Source: JBHJHP01 sp042219855 | GTDB lineage: Bacteria > Bacteroidota > Bacteroidia > Bacteroidales > UBA5342 | DNA length: 64,000 bases | Direction of reading: 5' to 3' | Assembly (NCBI RefSeq): GCF_042219855.1 | Contig: NZ_JBHJHP010000001.1 | Coordinates: 806,001 to 870,000 of the forward strand | In this document: piece after piece, positions 34,530 through 43,398 of the stretch | Numbering within the stretch: position 1 is the stretch's first letter | How the letters are laid out: each line of letters opens with the position of its first letter | Notes under the pieces: model-generated | Seen by the model: the letters and a program-made list of their open reading frames with translations, nothing else | Databases searched by the model: none | What the model was told of the DNA's origin: nothing | Translations under genes and position numbers: made by a program

Positions 34530-37387
34530 AATCCAAAGTTAAAAATCCCTTCTATTACATAATCCTGATGGCTAAAAGAATAGCCGACTTTGGCTCCTAC
34601 TTTCCATTCAATCGGATAACGGAACAGATTCATATCTATATACATCGTTCCACCCAGAGCATTATATTCATATTCACCTCGACTGAATTTAAACTGTCCA
34701 AGGTCAGCCCAAACGCCAACATTTAATCGTTTAAGATATGCCAGCCAAAATATTTCTGCATCCGCATTTGCCAGGGGAAACAGGTATTCAAAGCCTATGC
34801 GGTAATTATCCTTGCCATATCCGGAATTTGTTAGTGTACTCCATCCTATTGGCATGGATAAGGGTTGTGTAAATACCATTCCGTATGGTTGATCCTTACT
34901 CAGGTGCAGAAAAGTAAGATTCAGTTGAAGACTATGATTTACTTCAAAACCAGGCAGATAAAAACTGACTTCAGCCCCTGAATATATTTGAGAATCTTCA
35001 GAGCCTGACATTTTATAGTGCCTATCAAATTTTTGCAGGATTGCCGTAATTTCATATCCCCAGTTTGTTCTAAGGTTCCGGTAAGCGTTTTGTTTCAACC
35101 AGGAATGATACAATCCAATACCATAAAATGTTCTGGTTCCCTGGCCTCTGTCAAATTCTATTGAACCGGTATTCTGAAATGTATACCTGTCTGTTGCATA
35201 GCTACCGTAGATAAAAGGAGATAATGTAATATACTCTGAAAGATGCCTGAAGACAAACGGGAATTCTACCTTGCCCTCGAACCGCAAGGCATTGATATCT
35301 GTACTCACATCATACCCGTATCCTGTTTCATCAATAACTAAAATATTTTGGTTCCATGCACCATAATAGGTGTTAAAATGAATCACAGGAAGAAAACCGC
35401 GGTAGATGTAGTTAAAGAAATATTTCTCATCCTTATTGGTCGCTGCAAAATTAACTCCAACCGACATTGTTGCATCATTCAGCATGCTTTGAGACAGCAA
35501 CGACACACCAGGTAAATATGCCTGTCCACCAAGTTGATAGGCAGCACCGGGTATCCAGCTGTGAAAATTAAACTGATGTGCAAATTTATTGTACCGGCTA
35601 ATGCTGTATTCTGTTGAATCTTTTTCTTTGAAATCAACTTTACCTAACTCCATTTCAGCCAGATTTCGGTAAAGGTTAGGGGCATAATTGGGCACCTCTG
35701 TAAGGTTTTGATTAAGCATCTGATTGTCATTTTGTTTGACAACCTCGTTTCCTTTCCATGTGTAATCAAGGTACACCAGATCACCATCAATAAAAGTAGG
35801 TGATATTGCCCCAAACCTTGAATTAGTAATACGTACAGGTTCTCCTCCGGTAAGAGGTATCTGGTAGATATTTTCTATTCCGGACCAATCCCCTGAAAAA
35901 AATACATATTCGCCTGTCACATAAGGATGCTTGAAATCCATATTATCGGGCCCAAATAAAATCTTCTCCTCTTTAAAATCATTCCAGCACAGTATTTTGC
36001 CACCATCTGTGATTTTGATATATACCAGTGACTTTCCGTCCGGAGTCCATTTTGGAGTAATAATATACCCGTTATTATCATTTTTAAGCCGCTTAATTAT
36101 GCTGCCATTCTGCGGATTAAGGATTACCAGATTACAACCATTCAGATCATTCATTTCTACTGCAGCAATCTGATCCTTTACAGGATTAAATACCGGACTG
36201 TAATAGCTGTTGTAATGCGTCAACCTTTTATTCTTGAACTTTTGCATATCATATACATAAACAGCCTGCTGACTTTCCTGCTCCCATCTTGCATTCGGCA
36301 TTTCAAGAGTATACAACAACTTATGATCCTTAACATCAAAATACTTCCCATTGCTGTACCCCAGCGATAAAACAGGTACCACAAAACCGGATGTGTCAAT
36401 TTTCACGATCTGAGGCACACGGCTCAGATTACTTTGATATGCGTAAAGATCAGATCCCTCTTCTGTTATGTATTCCAAACCTGAATAATCCTTTGACGTG
36501 TAAATTATTTCCGGCTGATCAGCCTTTACGAGTTGATCCTGTGCTTTCCATAATTCCATAAGGGTATCTGCCGCAAATTTGTAATATTTAAGCTTTCGTG
36601 TATCCTTTAAACCGTTACTACGCCTTGAAAAGGGCCAGATATACCATGGATACCGGGCAATTTTATCCAGCTTTGTTTTAAATATATCAGGATCACGAAA
36701 AACCCTGTTAGCAGCAACTATCTGGTAGCCGGTAGCATAATGGTCAGGTATAAAATCCCGGTACGATCCAAGAATCATCTTATCGTATCCCGGATTTCCT
36801 TTTTGCAGAAAATATGCGCGCATTTCCTTTTCAAAGGAAGCTTGTCTACCCCGTCCGAAGTCTGAAAGCGCTGTTTCAGTAACAACCGCATCACCTTCCA
36901 TAAACCAGTTTGGGATATATAAGCCAACCGGGAAAGAATATCCCATTTGTCCGGTCAACCAGATGGGAAGTTTGGATGCCCCCCTGTACATACTGGTAAA
37001 CTGAACCACATGTCTGCCTTCGTGCAAAATCAGTTGTTCATCCCAGGCCTGCCCGTAACTGTCCTGATAAGGCTTGGTCCATAATTCTACCTTATTAGGA
37101 GCTACAGCGGTCATACCATTGGCAACAGCAGAATGTGTGCGTAGCACATAAGTAAATTTTTTAGGTTCAAAACCAAGCGAATAATTGACGTATTTATACG
37201 CCTTTTCAAGCTTCATAGCGTATTCAATAGCCTGACTTTCATAATTCTCAGAATAAATTACAATGTAATGCAATGTTTCTATTTTTTTCCAGTCTATCGA
37301 GGATCGATCCGTGCCGGCATTCACAAATTGAGCATAAATATTGGGGACTGAGACATAAAAAAATATCAAAAGCAATATTTTAGTCAT
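34526..37387 (-). CDS. Metallopeptidase-like / beta-propeller / outer-membrane barrel protein
   Basis: About 953 residues from the ATG at 37387, chosen because it opens a signal peptide (TKILLLIFFYVSVPNIYAQ). The ORF is open 24 codons further. Residues about 20-250 look like a peptidase_MA-type domain with HEGRH at 122-126 and a possible third zinc ligand E164 in WFMEGDAV. Residues about 300-600 are WD40/TolB-like propeller blades (YYSPVFNPVKDQIAAV, YIITPKWTPDGKSLVYIK). The last about 330 residues are aromatic alternating strands ending IFNFGF, the mark of an outer-membrane barrel. Likely a self-anchored surface or periplasm-facing protease. It faces the GH13 gene, 55 bases between starts. 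Confidence 0.8.
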   Translation of the reverse strand: MTKILLLIFFYVSVPNIYAQFVNAGTDRSSIDWKKIETLHYIVIYSENYESQAIEYAMKLEKAYKYVNYSLGFEPKKFTYVLRTHSAVANGMTAVAPNKVELWTKPYQDSYGQAWDEQLILHEGRHVVQFTSMYRGASKLPIWLTGQMGYSFPVGLYIPNWFMEGDAVVTETALSDFGRGRQASFEKEMRAYFLQKGNPGYDKMILGSYRDFIPDHYATGYQIVAANRVFRDPDIFKTKLDKIARYPWYIWPFSRRSNGLKDTRKLKYYKFAADTLMELWKAQDQLVKADQPEIIYTSKDYSGLEYITEEGSDLYAYQSNLSRVPQIVKIDTSGFVVPVLSLGYSNGKYFDVKDHKLLYTLEMPNARWEQESQQAVYVYDMQKFKNKRLTHYNSYYSPVFNPVKDQIAAVEMNDLNGCNLVILNPQNGSIIKRLKNDNNGYIITPKWTPDGKSLVYIKITDGGKILCWNDFKEEKILFGPDNMDFKHPYVTGEYVFFSGDWSGIENIYQIPLTGGEPVRITNSRFGAISPTFIDGDLVYLDYTWKGNEVVKQNDNQMLNQNLTEVPNYAPNLYRNLAEMELGKVDFKEKDSTEYSISRYNKFAHQFNFHSWIPGAAYQLGGQAYLPGVSLLSQSMLNDATMSVGVNFAATNKDEKYFFNYIYRGFLPVIHFNTYYGAWNQNILVIDETGYGYDVSTDINALRFEGKVEFPFVFRHLSEYITLSPFIYGSYATDRYTFQNTGSIEFDRGQGTRTFYGIGLYHSWLKQNAYRNLRTNWGYEITAILQKFDRHYKMSGSEDSQIYSGAEVSFYLPGFEVNHSLQLNLTFLHLSKDQPYGMVFTQPLSMPIGWSTLTNSGYGKDNYRIGFEYLFPLANADAEIFWLAYLKRLNVGVWADLGQFKFSRGEYEYNALGGTMYIDMNLFRYPIEWKVGAKVGYSFSHQDYVIEGIFNFGF

Positions 37388-37419
37388 GTTTTTAAAAGAT
37401 TTTTGTAGGTTTATTACCA

Positions 37420-37427
37420 TAACTTTG
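37420..37427 (+). promoter_or_regulatory. Putative -7 box of the GH13 gene
   Basis: TAACTTTG matches the Bacteroidota -7 consensus TAnnTTTG and lies 15 bases before the start codon. No properly spaced -33 element is visible, and the implied leader would be very short. Confidence 0.3.
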
Positions 37428-37442
37428 TATAAAAATTCAGGG

Positions 37443-39140
37443 ATGGAAAAATTTATCATTTACCAGGCATTTACAAGACTATTCGGAAACAAAAATAATA
37501 CAAATAAACCTTCCGGCACCATTAGGGAGAACGGATGTGGAAAATTTAACGATTTCACATCCGAAGCATTTAAAGGAATTAAAGAACTCGGGGCAACCCA
37601 TATCTGGTATACCGGGATTCTTGAGCATGCAAGCAAGACCGGATATCCGGAATTCGGAATTCAGGCCTCTCCGGCTGAAATTGTAAAGGGCCAGGCCGGT
37701 TCGCCCTATGCCATAAGGGATTACTATGACGTATGCCCTGATCTTGCTGAAGATGTGCCTAACCGGATGGGGGAATTCGAGAACCTGGTAAACAGAACGC
37801 ATGAAGCAGACCTGAAGGTCATCATTGATTTTGTACCTAATCATGTTTCAAGACTCTATAAATCAGACGCCAAGCCTGAAGGCGTATTTTGTCTGGGTGA
37901 ACATGACAACCAGGCTGAAGCTTTCAGTCCCAAAAACAACTATTATTACATACCGGGACAGCCACTTCGTCTTCCAAATACGACTGATCCTGTTCAAAGG
38001 GGCGTCTTTTATGAATTTCCTGCAAAAGTAACAGGCAATGACAGCTTTACTGCTAATCCTGAAGAACACGATTGGTATGAAACCGTAAAACTGAATTACG
38101 GGGTTGATTATTTAAACGGACATGCTAAATATTTTGATCCGGTCCCAAACACCTGGTACAAAATGCTTGAAATCCTTTCATTCTGGACAGACAAAGGCAT
38201 TGATGGATTTCGCTGTGATATGGCAGAAATGGTTCCTGTTGAATTCTGGGAATGGGTCATACCACAAATCAAGGAAAAGAATCCTTCTCTTATTTTCATT
38301 GCAGAGGTATATAATCCTCAATTATACAGGGAATACATTCATAAAGGCAGGTTTGATTATTTATACGATAAAGTCGGACTTTACGATACGTTAAAAGGTG
38401 TTCTGCAAGGTAAACAGTCAGCTACGGACATAACCCGCTGCTGGCAGGATATTGATGACATTAAACAGCACATGCTCAACTTTCTGGAAAACCACGACGA
38501 ACAACGAATAGCCTCAGAATATTTTATTAATGGCCCATTCGCAATTCTTCCGGCCCTGGTTATTTCCACCTGTTTGCATCCGGGGCCCTACATGCACTAT
38601 TTTGCTCAGGATGTTGGTGAAAAAGCAGCGGATACTGAAGGATTCAGCGGAAATGACGGACGAACCAGCATATTTGATTACTGGGGTGTAGAGTCTCACC
38701 AGCAATGGATGAATAAAGGTGAATTTGATGGTGCAAACTTAACTCAGGAACAGAAACGGTTAAGAAAGCTATATACCGATGTTCTGAATTTTGCGAAAAA
38801 TGAAAAATGCATCAGTGAAGGACTTTTCTATGGTCTGCAATGGGCCAACAAGGATAATCCGGAATATGACAGTGAAAAAATCTATTCATTTTTACGTTAC
38901 AACGACAACGAAGTTCTCTTATTCATCTGTAATTTTTCGGATGAAATAAAGGTAGTCAATCTCATCATTCCTGATGATGCCATGGAAATGTCGGGTTTAA
39001 AACGCTTATGCCATTTTAAGGGTGAGGAAATCAGTTTTAATTTCGGTTCAACCGAGATAGAATTTGCACAAAAACGTTTTTTAAGACTGAATCACGAAAC
39101 GGAAGCAAGAGATGTTTTAATCTACCGGATCAGGAAATAA
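37443..39140 (+). CDS. Cytoplasmic alpha-amylase family (GH13) glycoside hydrolase
   Basis: 565 residues from the ATG at 37443 (MEKFIIYQAFTRLFGN), preferred over an ORF start 19 codons upstream that would overlap the divergent gene. A (beta/alpha)8 barrel enzyme: conserved regions DFVPNHVSR, GFRCDMAE (nucleophile Asp259), IFIAEVY (acid/base Glu288) and NHDEQR (Asp352), then a C-terminal beta domain. No signal peptide, so it probably acts on maltodextrin or similar oligosaccharides inside the cell. The exact activity within GH13 cannot be read. The stop overlaps the convergent Rrf2 gene by 11 bases. Confidence 0.9.
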   Translation: MEKFIIYQAFTRLFGNKNNTNKPSGTIRENGCGKFNDFTSEAFKGIKELGATHIWYTGILEHASKTGYPEFGIQASPAEIVKGQAGSPYAIRDYYDVCPDLAEDVPNRMGEFENLVNRTHEADLKVIIDFVPNHVSRLYKSDAKPEGVFCLGEHDNQAEAFSPKNNYYYIPGQPLRLPNTTDPVQRGVFYEFPAKVTGNDSFTANPEEHDWYETVKLNYGVDYLNGHAKYFDPVPNTWYKMLEILSFWTDKGIDGFRCDMAEMVPVEFWEWVIPQIKEKNPSLIFIAEVYNPQLYREYIHKGRFDYLYDKVGLYDTLKGVLQGKQSATDITRCWQDIDDIKQHMLNFLENHDEQRIASEYFINGPFAILPALVISTCLHPGPYMHYFAQDVGEKAADTEGFSGNDGRTSIFDYWGVESHQQWMNKGEFDGANLTQEQKRLRKLYTDVLNFAKNEKCISEGLFYGLQWANKDNPEYDSEKIYSFLRYNDNEVLLFICNFSDEIKVVNLIIPDDAMEMSGLKRLCHFKGEEISFNFGSTEIEFAQKRFLRLNHETEARDVLIYRIRK

Positions 39141-39549
39141 GTTTGTCGTCCAGAATAAAGTTATCAAGCGTTGTATTTTTTAAAATAGAAATAAACTGTT
39201 TTCTGGCGCTGTCAAATGACGTATGCAATACACAATGCGAACCTTTCTCTACCGGACAGTTCTCAAAACCCATAATACAACGGTGAACATTTGTAAATCC
39301 TTCGAAAGCTTCAACTATTTCTGAGATATAAATTTCTTTACTGGGCTTTACCAATACAAAACCACCTTTACGCCCGTGTATGCTCCTCAACAGATCTTTG
39401 TTAGTGAGATCGGTAAGAATACGGCGACAATACTGTAAAGGAATATGTAAATCCTTACTTAACATAGTGGCAGAAACATTCATATCAGGATGTTTTGCCA
39501 TATGTGTCAGAATCATTAAGGCGTATGTCGTTGTTTTATTAAAAGTCAT
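39130..39549 (-). CDS. Rrf2 family transcriptional regulator with three-cysteine cluster
   Basis: 139 residues. A winged helix in the N-terminal 70 residues (KTTTYALMILTHMAKHP, HIPLQYCRRILTDL, IHGRKGGFVLVKPS) matches Rrf2. In the sensing region cysteines 91, 98 and 106 have spacing CX6CX7C, like the [Fe-S] ligands of IscR/NsrR but longer than the CX5CX5C of IscR. It may sense iron-sulfur status, nitric oxide or redox. The target is unknown; it overlaps the GH13 stop by 11 bases and lies 135 bases downstream of the acyltransferase stop. Confidence 0.9.
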   Translation of the reverse strand: MTFNKTTTYALMILTHMAKHPDMNVSATMLSKDLHIPLQYCRRILTDLTNKDLLRSIHGRKGGFVLVKPSKEIYISEIVEAFEGFTNVHRCIMGFENCPVEKGSHCVLHTSFDSARKQFISILKNTTLDNFILDDKLIS

Positions 39550-39683
39550 TGACTCAAACTAAACTAATTCCGGAAATCATTTCAATCTACAGACTAAGAG
39601 GCTGAAATTATTATCGTTGCACAAAAATAATGAATTACATAAAACAAACACAACCCGCTCACTTTAATCTTTTATCATTTGTT

Positions 39684-41456
39684 TTATGCATTGAAGGTCT
39701 CCAACGATTCCGGTGGTAAGTCATTTATATCCAAAATCATTAGCCCGTCAAGTGAATAATTAAAATCGGGATCAACATTAAATCCAACAACTCTGGCATT
39801 TTGACTCAGATATTTTTTAATCAGAACCGGTATGCGCATTCCCTGTATTTCAAGAGCCGAAATATAGTTATCCAGCTTTTTTAAATCGTCTTTGTGAGAG
39901 GCAAGGATCGACTCCACTTCATGTTCCCTGAAACCACTGACCTTAAACTCCATTTTGGGATGAATATATGTAGCCAGTTCAGTGTTGAAATAATACTTCC
40001 GGATAAATGACATGATCAGTTCCTTTGAAAAACGGGAAAAATCGTTACTGATGCTTACGGGTCCCATCAGGTACCGGTGGGTATTATGTCTGAGTACAAA
40101 TTTCAGAATTCCGTTCCATAACAAAAACAGTGATAACGGTTTCTTCTGATATTTTGAAACCACAAAAGAGCGTCCCATTTCGATGGTTTGTTTAAAAACC
40201 GGAATCAATTCATCATCCACATCAAATAACGAGGTGATATAGAAACCTTTCTTCCCAAACCGATCCATAATATGACTTCCTCTCCCCAACCGGTAACCGC
40301 CAAGCAGCTCTTTTTCCACCCGGTTCCATACGAAAAGCTGATCATAATATGTATCGTAATCATCCAGATCGTATGAACGGTTTGTGCCTTCCCCTACCTC
40401 ACGGAATGTAATCTCCCTGAGGCGGCCAATTTCGGTCAGAACATTCGGAATAAGCTCTTTAGATGCATAAAACACATCAAACTCATTGCGTGACATCAGC
40501 TTATGTTCTGCAGGTAAAGCAGCAATCTCTTTTTCCAGGACGTCTCTGTCAACAGGCTCAATGATCTGTTCCGGTTTCTTTACCCTGAACTTCAGATTCA
40601 GCTTGAGTATTTTTTTATCCTCCGAAGAAGAATATTTCAGTGCATTTACGGTTGAATGTAAAAAATCGCGGGTCGCAAAGGAATCCTGCTTAATGTAGTC
40701 TTCCGGTTTTAAAGGCATTCCTATTCTGAAAAATACTTCTTCGTCCCTTTTCCGCAGAAATTCCCCGGGCAGTGATATTGTTCTTAAAATGGGGTTTATG
40801 CGTTCGGATATATTATATAAGCGGCTGTTTTTACCACTGAAATAAACCGGAATGACCGGTACTCCGGCTTTTTCAATGAATTTTACAGAAGAAATATTCC
40901 ATTCTTTGCTACTGACAAACTTTCTTTTACGTGATCTGGTGGTAATATCGCCGGAGGGGAAAATGCCAAGCGGATGCCCATCCTGCAGATGCTGAAGGGC
41001 GCCTTTGATCCCCTTTTTATTGGGCTGTTTACCAAGTGTAAACGGATCTACCTCAATAAAGTAATCGGCTATGGGTGAAAAAAGACGTAAAAAATAGTTG
41101 GCAAGCACTTTAAAACCTTCAAAGCGTTCTGCGAAAATGCGGATCAGAATCAGACCGTCAAGAAAGCCATACGGGTGATTTGAGATAACTATGAATGGGC
41201 CTGTTTTGGGAATGTGTTTTAAATCGTTTTCAGGACAAACATATTTAATATTCAGTGTTTCAAAAGAGGCATCAATAAAATTTAAGCCGGTTTGATTGAC
41301 GAGGTATTTTTTATATAACCTGTTAATTCTTGGAAAACCGGAAGCCTGATAAGCAACATTGAATATAAGCGGATTTTTTAGTGGTCCACCCATATATTTC
41401 TGCAAGGCATCCTTATCAAAAAGGTCCATCATCTTTACGTATTGATCATAAAACAA
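39684..41456 (-). CDS. Bifunctional aminolipid acyltransferase (OlsF/GlsF-like)
   Basis: 590 residues joining two acyltransferases. The N-terminal part (about 60-290) is a PlsC/1-acylglycerol-phosphate-like fold with SNHPYGFLDG (His94...Asp100), then FPSGDIT. The C-terminal part (about 320-540) is a GNAT-like Acetyltransf_5 domain with RLREITFREVGEGTNRSYDLDDYD and LLGGYRLGRG. This order is that of OlsF, which makes ornithine lipids, and GlsF, which makes glycine lipids, where the C-terminal domain acylates the amino acid and the N-terminal domain adds the second acyl chain. Which amino acid is used cannot be read. Monocistronic, with about 250 bases to the divergent pckA start. Confidence 0.85.
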   Translation of the reverse strand: MFYDQYVKMMDLFDKDALQKYMGGPLKNPLIFNVAYQASGFPRINRLYKKYLVNQTGLNFIDASFETLNIKYVCPENDLKHIPKTGPFIVISNHPYGFLDGLILIRIFAERFEGFKVLANYFLRLFSPIADYFIEVDPFTLGKQPNKKGIKGALQHLQDGHPLGIFPSGDITTRSRKRKFVSSKEWNISSVKFIEKAGVPVIPVYFSGKNSRLYNISERINPILRTISLPGEFLRKRDEEVFFRIGMPLKPEDYIKQDSFATRDFLHSTVNALKYSSSEDKKILKLNLKFRVKKPEQIIEPVDRDVLEKEIAALPAEHKLMSRNEFDVFYASKELIPNVLTEIGRLREITFREVGEGTNRSYDLDDYDTYYDQLFVWNRVEKELLGGYRLGRGSHIMDRFGKKGFYITSLFDVDDELIPVFKQTIEMGRSFVVSKYQKKPLSLFLLWNGILKFVLRHNTHRYLMGPVSISNDFSRFSKELIMSFIRKYYFNTELATYIHPKMEFKVSGFREHEVESILASHKDDLKKLDNYISALEIQGMRIPVLIKKYLSQNARVVGFNVDPDFNYSLDGLMILDINDLPPESLETFNA

Positions 41457-41627
41457 ATGTAATTAATAATCTATATTATCTACCGTTTTAATAGGTTAAG
41501 AACTAAAAAATAATAATTTTGCATATCCTCAAAATAATGAGACAGAATGATATATCCCTCACTATTCATACGAATTTTAAATAAAGCAAAAAGATTAAAG
41601 AAATATTTCCATAATTAAAATATTTTC

Positions 41628-41635
41628 TATTTTTG
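41628..41635 (+). promoter_or_regulatory. Putative -7 box of pckA
   Basis: TATTTTTG matches the consensus TAnnTTTG of Bacteroidota promoters, about 72 bases before the start codon. A clear -33 TTTG at the right distance is not visible. Confidence 0.4.
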
Positions 41636-41706
41636 TACCGCTCTAACAGGGCGGCTCACAATAACCGAATAGAACAATTATTAACATAAAAAAACGATTA
41701 CAAGTT

Positions 41707-43314
41707 ATGGCAAATTTAGATTTAAGCAAGTACGGCATCCTGGACGTCAAGGAGATCGTCCATAATCCATCGTACGAGCAGTTGTTTGAAGAAGAGATGA
41801 AACCGGGTCTGGAAGGATTTGAAAGAGGTCAGCTTACTGAACTGGATGCAGTGAATGTGATGACCGGTATCTTCACCGGACGTTCTCCTAAGGATAAGTA
41901 CATTGTTAAAGATGCTACAACAGAAGATACCATGTGGTGGACCTCCCCTGAGTCTCCAAACGACAATAAGCCTGTATCTACCGAGGTATGGAATGATCTT
42001 AAAAAAACTACCGTTGAACAGCTTTCAGGTAAAAGACTGTTTGTAATGGATACCTTTTGCGGAGCCAATCCTGACTCAAGACTTAAAGTTCGTTTTATTA
42101 TGGAAGTGGCCTGGCAGGCACACTTCGTAAAAAACATGTTCATTCGTCCTACAGAGGAAGAACTGGCCAATTATGGCGAACCTGATTTTGTATCGATGAA
42201 TGCCTCTAAAACCACTAATACAAAGTGGAAAGAGCACGGATTAAATTCAGAAGTTTATACTGTATTTAACCTTTCGGAAAAAATGCAGGTTATTGGTGGT
42301 TCATGGTATGGTGGTGAAATGAAGAAAGGTATGTTTGCTATGATGAACTACTACCTGCCATTAAATGGTATGGCTTCAATGCACTGTTCTGCCAATAAAG
42401 GTAAAGATGGTGACGTAGCTATTTTCTTCGGTTTATCAGGAACCGGAAAGACAACACTTTCCACAGATCCAAAACGTGAGCTTATCGGTGATGATGAGCA
42501 TGGTTGGGATGATGACGGTATCTTCAACTTCGAAGGTGGATGTTATGCAAAAACCATTAATCTTGATCCTGAAGCTGAACCGGATATTTATGGTGCAATC
42601 AAAAGAAATGCACTGCTTGAGAATGTAACGGTGGATGAAGCTGGTAAAATTGATTTTAACGATGGTTCTGTAACACAGAATACACGTGTTTCCTATCCGA
42701 TTTACCATATCAACAATATTGTTAAACCGGTATCAAAAGCTGGACACGCCAACAAGGTAATTTTCTTGTCTGCAGATGCATTCGGCGTTTTACCTCCTGT
42801 TTCAAAACTGACCAAAGAACAGACAAAATACCATTTTCTTTCAGGTTTTACCGCTAAACTGGCTGGTACTGAGCGTGGTGTAACATCTCCACAACCTACT
42901 TTCTCGGCTTGTTTCGGTGCTGCATTCCTTTCACTTCACCCAACGAAATACGGTGAGGAACTCGTTAAAAAAATGGAAGAACACGGTGCAGAGGCTTACC
43001 TGGTAAACACAGGATGGAACGGAACAGGAAAACGTATTTCTATTAAAGATACACGTGGTATTATTGATGCTATTCTTGATGGTTCTATCGAAAAAGCTGA
43101 AACAAAAACAATTCCTATTTTCAATCTGGAAGTACCAACGGCATTACACGATGTTGATCCTAATATTCTGGATCCGCGCGATACATATACTGATCCTAAA
43201 GAATGGGAAGAAAAAGCCAAAGATCTTGGCTCACGCTTTATCAAGAACTTTGTTAAATACACGGATAACGAAGAAGGTAAAGCACTGGTTGCTGCAGGTC
43301 CTCAACTTGACTAA
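41707..43314 (+). CDS. pckA: Phosphoenolpyruvate carboxykinase (ATP)
   Basis: Converts oxaloacetate and ATP to phosphoenolpyruvate, or in fermenting Bacteroidota the reverse, fixing carbon dioxide with ATP gain. 535 residues, the usual ATP-PEPCK size. Marks: GIFTGRSPKDKYIV near the start, FFGLSGTGKTTLS with P-loop Lys248, GDDEHGWDDDGIFNFEGGCYAKTI, and NTGWNGTGKRISI. It carries its own -7-like box and a terminator, so it is a single transcription unit. Together with the Oad pump and PFOR it describes the oxaloacetate/PEP node of this organism. Confidence 0.97.
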   Translation: MANLDLSKYGILDVKEIVHNPSYEQLFEEEMKPGLEGFERGQLTELDAVNVMTGIFTGRSPKDKYIVKDATTEDTMWWTSPESPNDNKPVSTEVWNDLKKTTVEQLSGKRLFVMDTFCGANPDSRLKVRFIMEVAWQAHFVKNMFIRPTEEELANYGEPDFVSMNASKTTNTKWKEHGLNSEVYTVFNLSEKMQVIGGSWYGGEMKKGMFAMMNYYLPLNGMASMHCSANKGKDGDVAIFFGLSGTGKTTLSTDPKRELIGDDEHGWDDDGIFNFEGGCYAKTINLDPEAEPDIYGAIKRNALLENVTVDEAGKIDFNDGSVTQNTRVSYPIYHINNIVKPVSKAGHANKVIFLSADAFGVLPPVSKLTKEQTKYHFLSGFTAKLAGTERGVTSPQPTFSACFGAAFLSLHPTKYGEELVKKMEEHGAEAYLVNTGWNGTGKRISIKDTRGIIDAILDGSIEKAETKTIPIFNLEVPTALHDVDPNILDPRDTYTDPKEWEEKAKDLGSRFIKNFVKYTDNEEGKALVAAGPQLD

Positions 43315-43333
43315 TTCCAAACAACTCCATAAG

Positions 43334-43365
43334 AAAAAACCTTCCGGTTTCCGGGAGGTTTTTTT
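43334..43365 (+). terminator. Intrinsic terminator of pckA
   Basis: AAAACCTTCCGG pairs with CCGGGAGGTTTT around a short loop, followed by a run of seven T on the plus strand, 20 bases past the pckA stop. It lies between the convergent stops and could also help end the YccS transcript. Confidence 0.85.
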
Positions 43366-43398
43366 ATGCTCTGATTATTAGCTTTAATATTTTAAACG

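Noticed and set aside
37388..37459. N-terminal extension of the peptidase-barrel protein (24 codons)
   Set aside because: The ATG at 37387 opens a clean signal peptide, and the extension would run across the divergent start region of the GH13 gene.
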